Positions 18,842 through 27,881 of a stretch of 64,000 nucleotides of DNA are shown piece after piece. Each line of letters starts with the position of its first letter. Position 1 is the stretch's first letter. The position numbers were made by a program, and so were the translations under genes. The notes under the pieces were generated by a model. It searched no databases. It had not been told where the DNA came from and saw nothing but the letters and a program-made list of their open reading frames with translations. Where the stretch lies: the NCBI GenBank assembly GCA_021801235.1, contig JAJYYG010000007.1:36715-100714 (forward strand). Direction: 5' to 3'. The stretch is from Actinomycetes bacterium (GTDB lineage: Bacteria; Actinomycetota; Acidimicrobiia; Acidimicrobiales; RAAP-2).

Positions 18842-20920
18842 TCAGGTGACCCCGGCGCTCCGCCCGGAGACCCCGGTCGTCACCTCCCGGAGGAACGCCT
18901 CGGTCTCCGATCGGTCCAGCGAGCGGCGCATCGGGGGCACCCGCGCCAGGAGCGCCCGCCGGTAGGAGGCGGTGGCGAGCCGGCTGTCGAGCACCGCCAC
19001 CACCCCCCGGTCCTCGCCGGAACGGATGAGCCGTCCCGCACCCTGGGCCAGCAGGGTGCCTGCCCGGGGCAGGTCGATGGCCCCGAACGCGCCGGCGCCC
19101 GCCCGGTCCCGGCGGGCCTGCAGCACCGGGTCGTCGGGACGGGGGAACGGGATCCGGTCGATGGTCACCAGGGAGAGGGTGGCCCCCGGGACGTCGACCC
19201 CCTGCCAGAAGCCGAGGGTGGCGAAGAGGCACGAGGACTCCTCGGAGCGGAACGCCTCGACCAGGGCGGGCTTCGGGAGGTCTCCCTGGGTGAGCAGGGT
19301 GAAGGGGACCCGGGTCCGGACGCGCTCCGCGGTGGCGTTCATCGCCCGCCAGCTGGTGAAGAGGGCCAGCGTGCGCCCGCCGGCCGCCGTGATGAGCGAG
19401 ACCAGCTCGTCGGCGATCGCCGGCTCCGCCTCCGGCTTCCTCCGATCGGGGAGGGACCGGGCCACGTAGAGCATGGCGTGCTCCCGGTAGTCGAAGGGGG
19501 AGCCGACATCGAGCTCGTCGGTGCCGGCTTCGGGGAGGCCGAGGCGGCCCACCAGGCCGATCGGGATGGTGGCCGAGGTGAGCACGGCGGTCACCCCGTC
19601 CCACAGCTGCTCCGACAGGAGGGGCCCGACATCGACGGGGGAGACCCGCAGGCTCGCGGAACGGCTCCCCCCGTCGACCCAGGCCACCTCCCCGTCCGTC
19701 GGCGCCGCCAGCCGGGCCAGGTCGCCGGCCAGTGCCCCCGCCGCCCGGAGCGCCCGGTCGCGCCGTGTCACCTCGGCTGCGTCCTGGTCGTCCGGCGCCT
19801 CGCGTTCGGCCTGCCGGAGCAGGTCCACCAGCCGCCCCACCCGTCCGGTGGCCAGCGCGACCGCGGCGGCGAGCTCGCCGGCACCGCCGGAATCTTTCCT
19901 TCCGGGGTCCCCGCCGGCACCCTCCCCACCGGGATCCCCGCTGTTCGGGCTCGCCGGGGCGGGGACCAGCGCCCCGTCGGGGATCCGGCGTCCGACGAAC
20001 GGGCGGATCGCCCGCTCCAGCACCTCCCCCGCCTCCGCCACCTGGTCCACGGCCGCCGCCGGCGCCCCGGTGCCGAGCGCGCCTCGTGCCCCGGCCGCCA
20101 GCGCCCGGAACCGTCCCGGCCCGATCTCCAGCCCCAGGCTGTCGGTCATCACGTCTTCGACCTCGTGTGCCTCGTCGAAGACGACGATGTCGTGGTCGGG
20201 GAGCACGGCGCCGCCGCTGGCGACGTGGGCCCCGTAGAGGTGGGTGTTGACCACCACGACATCGGCCTGAGCGGCGCGGGTCCGGGCATCCTCGGCGAAG
20301 CAGTCGCGCCCCGAGGGGCAACGGAACGCGCCCGGGCACTCCCGTGCCGTGGTCGAGACCATGCCCCAGGCCCGGGAGTGCGGCTCGAAATCGAGCTCGG
20401 CGCGGTCGCCGGTCAGTGTCTCGTCCGCCCACCGGAGCAGCCGCCGGATCTGGGACTCGAGCCGACCGTCGTCAGCGGTGACCGTCCCCTCGTCGTCCAG
20501 GGGGTCGTCGCCGGCGCCCGGCGGCGGTGTCGCCTGGCTGTCCAGGTCGAGCCGGGGTGCCTGTCCCCCCACCTCCGAGATCCGTTGCCGGCACAGGTAG
20601 TTGCTCCGACCCTTCAGGACCGCGAATGACAGGTCGTCGCGCACGGTGGCGGCCAGCAGGGGGAGGTCCTTGTCCGCCAGCTGGTCCTGCAGCGCCTTGG
20701 TGGCGGTGGCCACCACGACCTTCTCGCCCGAGAGCACCGCAGGGACCAGGTAGGCGAGCGACTTGCCGGTGCCCGTCCCCGCTTGCACCACCACATGCCG
20801 ACGGTTCGCAATGGCGGCCGCCACCGCCGCGGCCATGTCCGTCTGGCCCGGGCGGGCCTCCCCGCCGCCGGGCAGGGACCCGGCCGCCTCGGCGAGGGCG
20901 GCGGTCACCGGGTCGGCCAT
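18842..20920 (-). CDS. dinG: DinG-type ATP-dependent helicase (XPD-like, iron-sulfur)
   Basis: A 692-residue superfamily 2 helicase. Walker A is GTGTGKSLAYLVPA at the amino end and the DEAH box is VFDEAHEVED. Between them are the cysteines expected for the 4Fe-4S cluster (CRQR, CPGAF, CPSGRDC). Motif VI-like sequence QGAGRLIRS is near the carboxy end. Such enzymes unwind DNA ahead of replication or repair obstacles. I chose the ATG at 20920; the track ORF starting at 21778 runs antisense through the next gene. A TAGGGT box lies seven bases upstream of the ATG, suggesting a leaderless mRNA. Confidence 0.92.
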   Translation of the reverse strand: MADPVTAALAEAAGSLPGGGEARPGQTDMAAAVAAAIANRRHVVVQAGTGTGKSLAYLVPAVLSGEKVVVATATKALQDQLADKDLPLLAATVRDDLSFAVLKGRSNYLCRQRISEVGGQAPRLDLDSQATPPPGAGDDPLDDEGTVTADDGRLESQIRRLLRWADETLTGDRAELDFEPHSRAWGMVSTTARECPGAFRCPSGRDCFAEDARTRAAQADVVVVNTHLYGAHVASGGAVLPDHDIVVFDEAHEVEDVMTDSLGLEIGPGRFRALAAGARGALGTGAPAAAVDQVAEAGEVLERAIRPFVGRRIPDGALVPAPASPNSGDPGGEGAGGDPGRKDSGGAGELAAAVALATGRVGRLVDLLRQAEREAPDDQDAAEVTRRDRALRAAGALAGDLARLAAPTDGEVAWVDGGSRSASLRVSPVDVGPLLSEQLWDGVTAVLTSATIPIGLVGRLGLPEAGTDELDVGSPFDYREHAMLYVARSLPDRRKPEAEPAIADELVSLITAAGGRTLALFTSWRAMNATAERVRTRVPFTLLTQGDLPKPALVEAFRSEESSCLFATLGFWQGVDVPGATLSLVTIDRIPFPRPDDPVLQARRDRAGAGAFGAIDLPRAGTLLAQGAGRLIRSGEDRGVVAVLDSRLATASYRRALLARVPPMRRSLDRSETEAFLREVTTGVSGRSAGVT

Positions 20921-20927
20921 CGCCACG

Positions 20928-20933
20928 ACCCTA
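20928..20933 (-). promoter_or_regulatory. Probable -10 box for dinG (leaderless)
   Basis: On the minus strand TAGGGT is followed by seven bases and then the ATG. No ribosome-binding site intervenes. Confidence 0.55.
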
Positions 20934-20967
20934 CTCCCGGCCCCCGGTCGGCCAGACCGGTGCGCCC

Positions 20968-21726
20968 TCAGAACCACGCCACGGCGAGGGCCACCGCCAC
21001 CGCCGTGCCGACCACGACGATGACCCACCGGAGCGTCTCGGCGGGCAGGCGTTGGCCGATCCGGCCGCCCACCTGGCCGCCGATGATCGATCCCGCCGCG
21101 ATCAGCCCGGCGACCGGCCACGCGACGTGGGAGAGGAGCACGAAGACCACACCGGCCACGGCGTTCACCACCATGGCCAGGACGTTCTTGACGGCGTTCA
21201 ACCTCTGGAGCCCGTCGTCGATGAGCACGGCGAGCAGGGCGATGAGCACCACGCCCTGGGCTGCGCCGAAGTAGCCGCCGTACACCCCGGTCAGGAACAC
21301 CCCGACCGCCAGCGCCACCCCGCCGTCCCCGGTCCGTCCGCGGCGCCGTTCGACCGCCCGGACCAGGCGCGGCTGCAGTGCCATCAGCACCGCCGCGAAC
21401 AGGATCAGTCCCGGCACCGCGTCCCGGAACACGCTGGCCGGGAGCACCAGGAGGCCCAGCGCCCCGGCGACGGCTCCGGCCGCGGAGGCCGAACCGAGCA
21501 CCACGGCACGCGACCGCTGGCCCGTCAGCTCGCGGCGGTAGGCGATGACCCCGCTGACGTTGCCGGGGATCAGCCCGACGTTGTTGGACACGTTGGCGAC
21601 CACCGGGCCGTAGCCCAGCGCCAGGAGGACCGGGAAGGTGACGAGCGACCCTGCCCCGACGATCACGTTGGCGGTGCCGGCGGCCAGGCCGGCGGCGAAG
21701 ACGGCCAGCGCGGCCCACGGGGACAT
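20968..21726 (-). CDS. TauE/SafE-family membrane transporter
   Basis: A 252-residue protein with about eight hydrophobic segments. It shows the family's duplicated pattern: AGLAAGTANVIVGAGSLVTFPVLL in the first half and FLTGVYGGYFGAAQGVVLI in the second. TauE/SafE proteins export sulfite, sulfonates or related anions; the substrate is not predictable. Upstream is a 136-base region shared with the divergent uppS promoter. It is followed by dinG on the same strand 47 bases later, but dinG seems to have its own promoter. Confidence 0.85.
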   Translation of the reverse strand: MSPWAALAVFAAGLAAGTANVIVGAGSLVTFPVLLALGYGPVVANVSNNVGLIPGNVSGVIAYRRELTGQRSRAVVLGSASAAGAVAGALGLLVLPASVFRDAVPGLILFAAVLMALQPRLVRAVERRRGRTGDGGVALAVGVFLTGVYGGYFGAAQGVVLIALLAVLIDDGLQRLNAVKNVLAMVVNAVAGVVFVLLSHVAWPVAGLIAAGSIIGGQVGGRIGQRLPAETLRWVIVVVGTAVAVALAVAWF

Positions 21727-21849
21727 CCCGAGTGCTTAGCCGCCGGGGCTCCCGGGCCTCAAACCGCGGCCCTCCCACCGGGACCCCGACCCGGCGGTCC
21801 CGGGCCCCCGACGGCGGGGGAGTCCGACAGCGCGGCCGGACGGAGGCTA

Positions 21850-21855
21850 TAGGTT
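21850..21855 (+). promoter_or_regulatory. Probable -10 box for uppS (leaderless)
   Basis: TAGGTT is followed by seven bases and the GTG at 21863. This favours that GTG over the TTG used in the ORF track. Confidence 0.5.
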
Positions 21856-21862
21856 GCTAGCT

Positions 21863-22630
21863 GTGCAATCCGAGTACCGCGAGCCCGGGGACCGGTCGGC
21901 GGACCTGCCCTCCGTGGTCGCCGCCGACCTCCTCGGTGGGCCGGTGCCGAGGCACGTGGCCTGCATCATGGACGGCAACGGGCGGTGGGCGAGCCGGCGG
22001 GGCCTGCCCCGCACCGAGGGGCACAGTGCCGGGGAGGCCGCCCTGCTGGACGCGGTGGAAGGTGCGCTCGAACTGGGGATCCCCTGGATCACCATGTACG
22101 CGTTCTCCACCGAGAACTGGCGCCGGCCGGCCGACGAGGTGCGCTACCTCATGGGGTTCAACGAGAGCCTGCTGGCCCGCCGCCGCGACGAGCTGAACGA
22201 CAAGGGCGTCCGGATCCGGTTCGCCGGGCGTCGCGACTGGCGGGTCCCCAAACGGGTGCTGCGGCGGATGGACGAGTCGGTGGCGCTGACCGCGGGGAAC
22301 CGGCGGTCCACCCTCACCATGGCGTTCAACTACGGGGGCCGGGCCGAGATCGTCGACGCCGTGCGGTCGCTGGTCGCCGACGGCGTCCCGGCGGCGAAAG
22401 TCGACGAGAAGGCCATCCGCTCCCGCCTCTACTACCCGGACCAGCCGGATCCGGACCTGATGATCCGGACCTCGGGCGAGGAGCGGATCTCCAACTTCCT
22501 CCTGTGGCAGCTGGCCTACAGCGAGCTGGTCTTCACGGAGGTGCTCTGGCCCGACTTCCGCCGCCAGCACCTCTTCGAAGCGGTGCGCGAGTACCAGCGC
22601 CGACAGCGCCGCTACGGCGGCGTGGCGTGA
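21863..22630 (+). CDS. uppS: Isoprenyl transferase (undecaprenyl diphosphate synthase)
   Basis: A 255-residue cis-prenyltransferase making the polyprenyl carrier for cell-wall synthesis. Motifs are CIMDGNGRWA (catalytic Asp and diphosphate binding), MYAFSTENWRRP, and the carboxy-terminal DLMIRTSGEERISNFLLWQ. I chose the GTG at 21863 because a -10 box sits seven bases upstream; the TTG at 21854 would overlap that box. Its stop overlaps the GTG of the next gene by four bases, which starts a coupled run uppS-membrane protein-recO-photolyase-hemW. Confidence 0.93.
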   Translation: MQSEYREPGDRSADLPSVVAADLLGGPVPRHVACIMDGNGRWASRRGLPRTEGHSAGEAALLDAVEGALELGIPWITMYAFSTENWRRPADEVRYLMGFNESLLARRRDELNDKGVRIRFAGRRDWRVPKRVLRRMDESVALTAGNRRSTLTMAFNYGGRAEIVDAVRSLVADGVPAAKVDEKAIRSRLYYPDQPDPDLMIRTSGEERISNFLLWQLAYSELVFTEVLWPDFRRQHLFEAVREYQRRQRRYGGVA

Positions 22631-23052
22631 CGGACACCCCGCCAGCCGGCGGCCGGCGGCCCTCCGAGCGCCGGTCACGGGACGACGCCGGCGGGGTGTG
22701 GATCCGGGTCGGCATCGCCGGCGGGGTGCTGGTGTACCTCGGGGTGCTGGTATTGCTGCACGCCGGGTTCACCGCCATCCTCCCGTTCGCGGTCATCCCG
22801 CCGGTGCTGCTCGTGCTGATCGCGGCCAACAGCCTGCTCGGCGGGCCGCGCCGCCCCCGGCCTCCGGCCCGCCCGATCCGGCCCACCGACCGGGGGATCG
22901 TGCCGCCGGACACGACCGGTCCGCAGGGCAACGGGCGTTCGGGCAGGCTTCCCGACCCGCCCGGCACCGCCGGCACCGCCGACCCACCCGGCACCGCCGG
23001 CACCGCCGACCCACCCGGCACCGCCGGCAGCGGTGGAGGGACGTCCGGGTGA
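22627..23052 (+). CDS. Small membrane protein with a repeated Pro/Gly/Thr tail
   Basis: A 141-residue hypothetical protein. After a charged amino terminus two membrane helices are seen (GIAGGVLVYLGVLVLLHAGF and LPFAVIPPVLLVLIAANSLL). The cytoplasmic or external tail ends in three copies of a nine-residue ADPPGTAGT-like unit, encoded by 24-27-base tandem repeats near 22955-23030. It overlaps both uppS and recO by four bases, so it is expressed with them. No family was recognised. Confidence 0.7.
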   Translation: MTDTPPAGGRRPSERRSRDDAGGVWIRVGIAGGVLVYLGVLVLLHAGFTAILPFAVIPPVLLVLIAANSLLGGPRRPRPPARPIRPTDRGIVPPDTTGPQGNGRSGRLPDPPGTAGTADPPGTAGTADPPGTAGSGGGTSG

Positions 23053-23774
23053 CCCTCTTCCGCGACCACGGCGTGGTGCTGCGGACCATCCGGCTGGGCG
23101 AGGCCGACCGGATCGTGACCCTGATGACCGAGCGGTCGGGGAAGGTGCGGGCGGTGGCCAAGGGCGTGCGACGGACGGGGTCCAAGTTCGGGGCCCGCCT
23201 CGAGCCGCTCAGCCACGTCGCCCTCCTCGGGTGGCAGGGGCGCGGCGACCTCGACATCGTCAACCAGGTCGAGGTGGTCGACACCTTCCGGCCCGTCCGG
23301 GAGGACCTGGACCGGATGCAGGTGGCGATGGCGATGCTCGAGGTGGTCGACCAGGTCGGCCAGGAGCGCCACGCCAACCCCCGGCTCTACGCCATGTTGG
23401 TCGGAGCGCTCCGCGCCCTGGCGGTCCAGGGCACGCCCATGGTCGCCCCCGCGTTCTTCCTCAAGGTCCTGGCACTGGAGGGCTCGGAACCGGTCCTCGC
23501 CGCCTGTGTGTCGTGCGGCGAGGACGCCCCGGGCGCGCTGGTGGCCTTCGACCTGGTGGAGGGGGGGGTGCTGTGCCGGGCCTGCCGGCGTGGTCGGCCC
23601 GTCTCCCCGGAGGCGTTGACGCTGCTGCGCCGGATCATGGGGGGCGGGGTGGCCGGTGTCCTGGCCGAAGGCCGGACCGAGGCCGGCGACGAGGTGACGG
23701 TGCTCGCCAACGAGGCGATGGAGGTGCACCTCGACCGCCGCCTGCGGTCCCTGCGCTCCGGCTCCCTGCTGTGA
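23049..23774 (+). CDS. recO: DNA repair protein RecO
   Basis: A 241-residue mediator that loads RecA through the RecFOR pathway. The amino-terminal OB fold includes GVVLRTIRLGEADRIVTLMT and the conserved GKVRAVAKGVRR. A zinc-binding pair of cysteines is present as CVSCGE and CRACRRG. Its GTG start overlaps the preceding stop and its own stop overlaps the photolyase GTG. Length and domains are normal. Confidence 0.92.
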   Translation: MTLFRDHGVVLRTIRLGEADRIVTLMTERSGKVRAVAKGVRRTGSKFGARLEPLSHVALLGWQGRGDLDIVNQVEVVDTFRPVREDLDRMQVAMAMLEVVDQVGQERHANPRLYAMLVGALRALAVQGTPMVAPAFFLKVLALEGSEPVLAACVSCGEDAPGALVAFDLVEGGVLCRACRRGRPVSPEALTLLRRIMGGGVAGVLAEGRTEAGDEVTVLANEAMEVHLDRRLRSLRSGSLL

Positions 23775-25180
23775 GCCGGTCCGGGGACGCGAAGGCCGAG
23801 GTGATGTGGTTCCGCCGGGACCTGCGCGTCGCCGACCACCCGGCGCTGGCGGCCGCAGTGGCCGGGGCGGCGGACCTCGGCCGGCCGGTGGTCCCCCTGT
23901 TCGTGGCGGACGACCGGATCCTGGCCGGGGCGGGTGCCAACCGGAGGGCCTTCCTGGCCGGGAGCCTCGCCGAGCTCGACCGGTCCCTGGAGGGATCCCT
24001 GGTCCTCCGCCGGGGCCGCCCGGAGGAGGTGGTCCCGGCCTTCGCCGCGGAGGTGGGCGCCACCACCGTCTTCGCCACCGGCGACTGCACCCCCTACGGC
24101 CGCCGTCGCGACGCGCGGGTGCGGTCCCCGTTGGAGGCGGCAGGTCGCGGCCTGGCGCTCGTCGGCTCCCCGTACGCCGTCTCCCCCGGAAGGGTGGTCG
24201 GGCGGTCGGGCGCGCCGTACCAGGTGTTCACCGCGTTCGCCCGGGCCTGGGCCGCGCACGGATGGCCGCCGCCCGTCCCGGCCGCGACGGTCGGGCGGTG
24301 GACCACCCGCCCGTCGGACTCCACCCCCGCGGAGGTGGTGTCCGGACTGCCGGGCCCGAGGACCGGACTCGTGTCCCCGCACCTCCCCGAGCCCGGGGAG
24401 GGGGCCGCCCGACGCGCCCTGGAGCGGTTCGTGGGCGGTCCGCTCGCCGCCTACGGCGCCCAGCGGGACCAGCCTGCCGTCGAGGGAACCTCCCGACTGT
24501 CGCCCTACCTCCGCTTCGGATCCCTCCATCCCCGCCAGGTCCTCGACCTCCTCCCCGACACCCCCGGCACCGCCACCTTCCGGTCCGAGCTGGCCTGGCG
24601 GGAGTTCTACGCCGACGTCCTCTGGCACCACCCGCGGTCCGCCTGGGAGTCGCTGAACGCGACGGGAGCGATGCTCCGGTGGGACGAAGGCCCTGAAGCC
24701 GACGAGCGGTTCCGGCGGTGGACCGAGGGGACGACCGGGTTCCCGTTGGTGGACGCGGGGATGCGGCAGCTCGCCTCGGAGGGATGGATGCACAACCGGG
24801 TGCGGATGGTCGCCGCCTCGTTCCTGGTCAAGGACCTGCATCTCGACTGGCGGCGCGGTGCCCGCTGGTTCCTCGACCGGCTGGTCGACGGGGACGTGGC
24901 CTCCAACAACCACGGTTGGCAGTGGGTCGCCGGTACCGGGACCGACGCGGCACCCTTCCACCGGATCTTCAACCCCACCGTCCAGCGCGAGCGCTTCGAT
25001 CCGGACGGGGCCTACGTGGGCCGGTACGTGCCGGAGGCCGGGTCGTCCGCCTACCCGGACCCCATGGTCGACCACGGGGCCGAGCGCCTGGAGGCGCTGT
25101 CCCGCTGGACCGACGCCAAGTTGGCGGCCGGGGAAGCCGGCCTGGGCCCGGCAGTGCCCCCCCGGCCGGGGTGCCGGTGA
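23771..25180 (+). CDS. phr: Deoxyribodipyrimidine photolyase (class I CPD photolyase family)
   Basis: A 469-residue light-driven DNA repair flavoprotein. The amino-terminal Rossmann domain opens with VMWFRRDLRVADHPAL. The FAD-binding domain has LSPYLRFGSLHPRQV, ELAWREFYADVL and the strongly conserved NNHGWQWVAGTGTDAAP. The GTG start overlaps the recO stop, so it is made with a recombination protein and not from a dedicated light promoter. A cryptochrome role cannot be excluded. The presence of a photolyase fits with the light-sensing cluster at 37.8 kb. Confidence 0.92.
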   Translation: MSRSGDAKAEVMWFRRDLRVADHPALAAAVAGAADLGRPVVPLFVADDRILAGAGANRRAFLAGSLAELDRSLEGSLVLRRGRPEEVVPAFAAEVGATTVFATGDCTPYGRRRDARVRSPLEAAGRGLALVGSPYAVSPGRVVGRSGAPYQVFTAFARAWAAHGWPPPVPAATVGRWTTRPSDSTPAEVVSGLPGPRTGLVSPHLPEPGEGAARRALERFVGGPLAAYGAQRDQPAVEGTSRLSPYLRFGSLHPRQVLDLLPDTPGTATFRSELAWREFYADVLWHHPRSAWESLNATGAMLRWDEGPEADERFRRWTEGTTGFPLVDAGMRQLASEGWMHNRVRMVAASFLVKDLHLDWRRGARWFLDRLVDGDVASNNHGWQWVAGTGTDAAPFHRIFNPTVQRERFDPDGAYVGRYVPEAGSSAYPDPMVDHGAERLEALSRWTDAKLAAGEAGLGPAVPPRPGCR

Positions 25181-26313
25181 TCGCGCCGGCTCCCGGGCCC
25201 ACCCCGTCCCGCCCCGCCGCTGTGGGCGGGACGCCGTTCGGGGTCTACGTCCACGTGCCCTTCTGCCGTGAGCGCTGCGACTACTGCGCGTTCGCCACCT
25301 ACACCGACCGGGACCACCTGATGGAGCGCTACGTCGACGCGTGCGTGGCGGAGATCGCCAGGGCGGTGGGCGAGGAGGAGCTACCGCCGGCCACGTCGGT
25401 GTTCTTCGGAGGAGGGACCCCGTCGCGCCTCCCCGCCGACGAGCTCGCCCGCATCCTCGACGCGGTCCCCATGGCCCCGGGGGCCGAGGTCACCGTGGAG
25501 TGCAACCCGGAGGACGCCACCCCCGACCGGATGGCGCGCTACCGGGCGGCCGGGGTCACCCGCGTCTCGCTCGGCGTGCAGTCGACCGTTCCACACGTGC
25601 TGGCCGCGCTCGGGCGCCGTCACGGGACCGGTCAGGTGCGACGGGCGGCAGGCGCGGTGGCCGGTGCCGGGTTCACCTCGTGGAGCGTCGACCTCATCAT
25701 CGGGGCGTCGGGCGAGACGGACGCCGACTGGAGGAGGAGCCTCACCGACCTGCTCGAGCTCCCGGAGCCGCCGCCCCACCTCAGCGCCTACGCCCTCACG
25801 GTCGAAGCGGGCACACCCCTGGCCGCCGACCCGGAACGGCATCCCGACGATGACGTCCAGGCTGCGCGCTACGAGGAGACCGACCGCATCCTCACTGCGG
25901 CCGGCTACCGGTGGGAGGAGATCTCCAACTGGGCGCGACCGGGCCACGAGTGCCGCCACAACCGTCTCTACTGGGACCAGGGCGACTACCGGGGGATCGG
26001 GTCGGCCGCCCACTCCCACCGCCGCGGGCGCCGGTGGTGGAACGTGCGCACGCCGGACCGTTACCTCAGGGAGATTGCCGCCGGCCGGACGGCGACTGCC
26101 GGCGAGGAGCGGTTGAGCGCGGAGACCAGGGCGTTCGAAGCGCTCGCGCTGCGTCTCCGCACGCGCCACGGTGTCCCCGCCACCGCCCTGCCGGACGATC
26201 CGGACCTCGCGCCCCTGGTGGAGCGGGTAGACGGGTCGGCGGTCCTGACGGTGCGTGGCCGGCTGCTGGCCAACCGGGTGACCCAGTACCTCACCGCGGC
26301 GCCCCCCGCCTGA
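25177..26313 (+). CDS. hemW: HemW-like radical SAM protein
   Basis: A 378-residue radical SAM protein. The iron-sulfur motif is CRERCDYCAF (CxxxCxxC), preceded by FGVYVHVPF, as in HemW and oxygen-independent coproporphyrinogen oxidase relatives. FFGGGTPSRLP is the conserved GGGTPS motif. The short length and absence of HemN-specific amino-terminal residues favour HemW, a heme chaperone, over HemN. It overlaps the photolyase stop by four bases. The group from uppS to here is tightly coupled. Confidence 0.88.
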   Translation: MIAPAPGPTPSRPAAVGGTPFGVYVHVPFCRERCDYCAFATYTDRDHLMERYVDACVAEIARAVGEEELPPATSVFFGGGTPSRLPADELARILDAVPMAPGAEVTVECNPEDATPDRMARYRAAGVTRVSLGVQSTVPHVLAALGRRHGTGQVRRAAGAVAGAGFTSWSVDLIIGASGETDADWRRSLTDLLELPEPPPHLSAYALTVEAGTPLAADPERHPDDDVQAARYEETDRILTAAGYRWEEISNWARPGHECRHNRLYWDQGDYRGIGSAAHSHRRGRRWWNVRTPDRYLREIAAGRTATAGEERLSAETRAFEALALRLRTRHGVPATALPDDPDLAPLVERVDGSAVLTVRGRLLANRVTQYLTAAPPA

Positions 26314-26387
26314 GCAGCCGGCGCCCTTGTGCCGGAGCGCGGTCCAGCCGGCCGGAGCCGGCGGTCCGGTCCCGTCCGGGCAACCGG

Positions 26388-26393
26388 TACCAT
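26388..26393 (+). promoter_or_regulatory. Probable -10 box for glyS (leaderless)
   Basis: TACCAT is followed by eight bases (CTCCCCCC) and the ATG at 26402. No purine-rich ribosome site is present. Confidence 0.55.
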
Positions 26394-26401
26394 CTCCCCC
26401 C

Positions 26402-27781
26402 ATGTCCGACGAGGCCCCTTCCCACCCCGGCCGGCCCGGCCCGGAGGGAGCCGCTGCGCCCGCCACCGGCGGCCCCGCTTCCGAGGACCTGATGGAGCGC
26501 GTGGTCGGCCTGTGCAAGCGGCGGGGGTTCATCTTCCAGTCGGCCGAGATCTACGGCGGCTTCCGCTCCACCTACGACTACGGCCCGCTCGGGGTCAACC
26601 TTCTCCGGAACGTGAAGAACGCCTGGTGGGAGGCGATGGTCCAACGCCGGACCGACGTGGTCGGTCTCGACGCCGCCATCCTCTCGCCACCGGCGGTGTG
26701 GCAGGCCTCGGGCCACCTGGCCAACTTCACGGACCCGCTGGTGGACTGCCGGGCGTGCCACCAGCGCTGGCGCCAGGACAAGATCGGCGGCGTCTGCCCG
26801 AACTGCGGCTCCACCGAGTTCACCGAGGCCCGGGCGTTCAACCTCATGTTCAAGACCCACGCCGGACCGTTGGAGGACGAGGGCGCGGTGGCCTACCTTC
26901 GCCCGGAGACCGCCCAGGGCATGTTCGTCAACTTCGTCAACGTCCTCCAGACCACGCGGAAGAAGCCGCCGTTCGGCATCGCCCAGGTGGGCAAGTCCTT
27001 CCGCAACGAGATCACCCCCCAGAACTTCGTGTTCCGCACCCGCGAGTTCGAGCAGATGGAGATGGAGTACTTCGTACCCCCGGCCGAGGCCCAGCACTGG
27101 TTCGAGTACTGGTTGGCCGAGCGGTTCAACTGGTACCTGGGCCTGGGCATCCCCGCCGACAAGCTCCGCCTGCGCCACCACGATCCCGACGAGCTCTCCC
27201 ACTACTCGGCCGGCACCGCCGACGTCGAGTTCCTCTTCCCCTGGGGGTGGGACGAGCTCGAGGGCATCGCTAACCGCACCGACTTCGACCTCAAGGCCCA
27301 CGCCGCCGCCTCGGGGGAGAAGCTCGACTACTTCGATCCGACGACCAACGAGCGGTACACGCCCTACGTGATCGAGCCGGCGGCCGGTGCCACCCGGACG
27401 ATGATGGCCTTCCTGCTCGCCGCCTACGACGAGGACGAGGTGGGCGGCGAGCCCCGTACGGTGCTGCGGATCCACCCCCGGCTCGCCCCGTACCAGGTGG
27501 CGGTGCTCCCCCTCTCGAAGAAGGACAGCCTCGAGCCGCTGTCCCGGCGGGTCCTCGAGCTGCTGCAGCCGCACCTGATGGTCGACTACGACGTCACCCA
27601 GGGGATCGGCAAGCGCTACCGGCGCCAGGACGAGATCGGCACCCCGTGGTGCGTGACGATCGACTTCGACTCGCTGGAGGACGGCGGGGTGACGGTGCGG
27701 GACCGCGACTCCACCGAGCAGGTGCGCGTGCCGGTGGACGGGCTCCTCGACGAGCTCCGGGGGAGGCTGGACGCGCGCTGA
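26402..27781 (+). CDS. glyS: Glycyl-tRNA synthetase (alpha2 type)
   Basis: A 459-residue class II synthetase charging tRNA-Gly. Motif 1 and surroundings read YGGFRSTYDYGPLGVNLLRNVKNAWW. A zinc-binding pair is seen as CRACHQRW and CPNCGSTEF. Motif 2 is GKSFRNEITPQNFVFRTREFEQMEMEYF, and the carboxy-terminal anticodon domain begins around APYQVAVLPL. This is the eukaryote/actinobacterial type, not the GlyQ-GlyS heterotetramer. The start follows a -10 box with no ribosome site. Confidence 0.95.
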   Translation: MSDEAPSHPGRPGPEGAAAPATGGPASEDLMERVVGLCKRRGFIFQSAEIYGGFRSTYDYGPLGVNLLRNVKNAWWEAMVQRRTDVVGLDAAILSPPAVWQASGHLANFTDPLVDCRACHQRWRQDKIGGVCPNCGSTEFTEARAFNLMFKTHAGPLEDEGAVAYLRPETAQGMFVNFVNVLQTTRKKPPFGIAQVGKSFRNEITPQNFVFRTREFEQMEMEYFVPPAEAQHWFEYWLAERFNWYLGLGIPADKLRLRHHDPDELSHYSAGTADVEFLFPWGWDELEGIANRTDFDLKAHAAASGEKLDYFDPTTNERYTPYVIEPAAGATRTMMAFLLAAYDEDEVGGEPRTVLRIHPRLAPYQVAVLPLSKKDSLEPLSRRVLELLQPHLMVDYDVTQGIGKRYRRQDEIGTPWCVTIDFDSLEDGGVTVRDRDSTEQVRVPVDGLLDELRGRLDAR

Positions 27782-27804
27782 GGTGCCGGCGCCGGGCGGG
27801 GGGG

Positions 27805-27810
27805 TAGGCT
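27805..27810 (+). promoter_or_regulatory. Probable -10 box for ppdK
   Basis: TAGGCT lies about 70 bases before the ppdK ATG. Unlike the leaderless genes nearby, this mRNA would have a leader with the ribosome site AGGAG (27867-27871). Confidence 0.45.
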
Positions 27811-27881
27811 CGATCCCCTGCGCCTGCGCAGTGCCGAGCCCACACCCCTGTCCGCAACCCCAGCTCAGGAGACCCTCCCCG

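Noticed and set aside
20921-21778. Amino-terminal extension of the dinG ORF
   Set aside because: It runs antisense through the TauE/SafE gene and is Arg/Gly/Pro-rich. A natural start with a -10 box exists at 20920.
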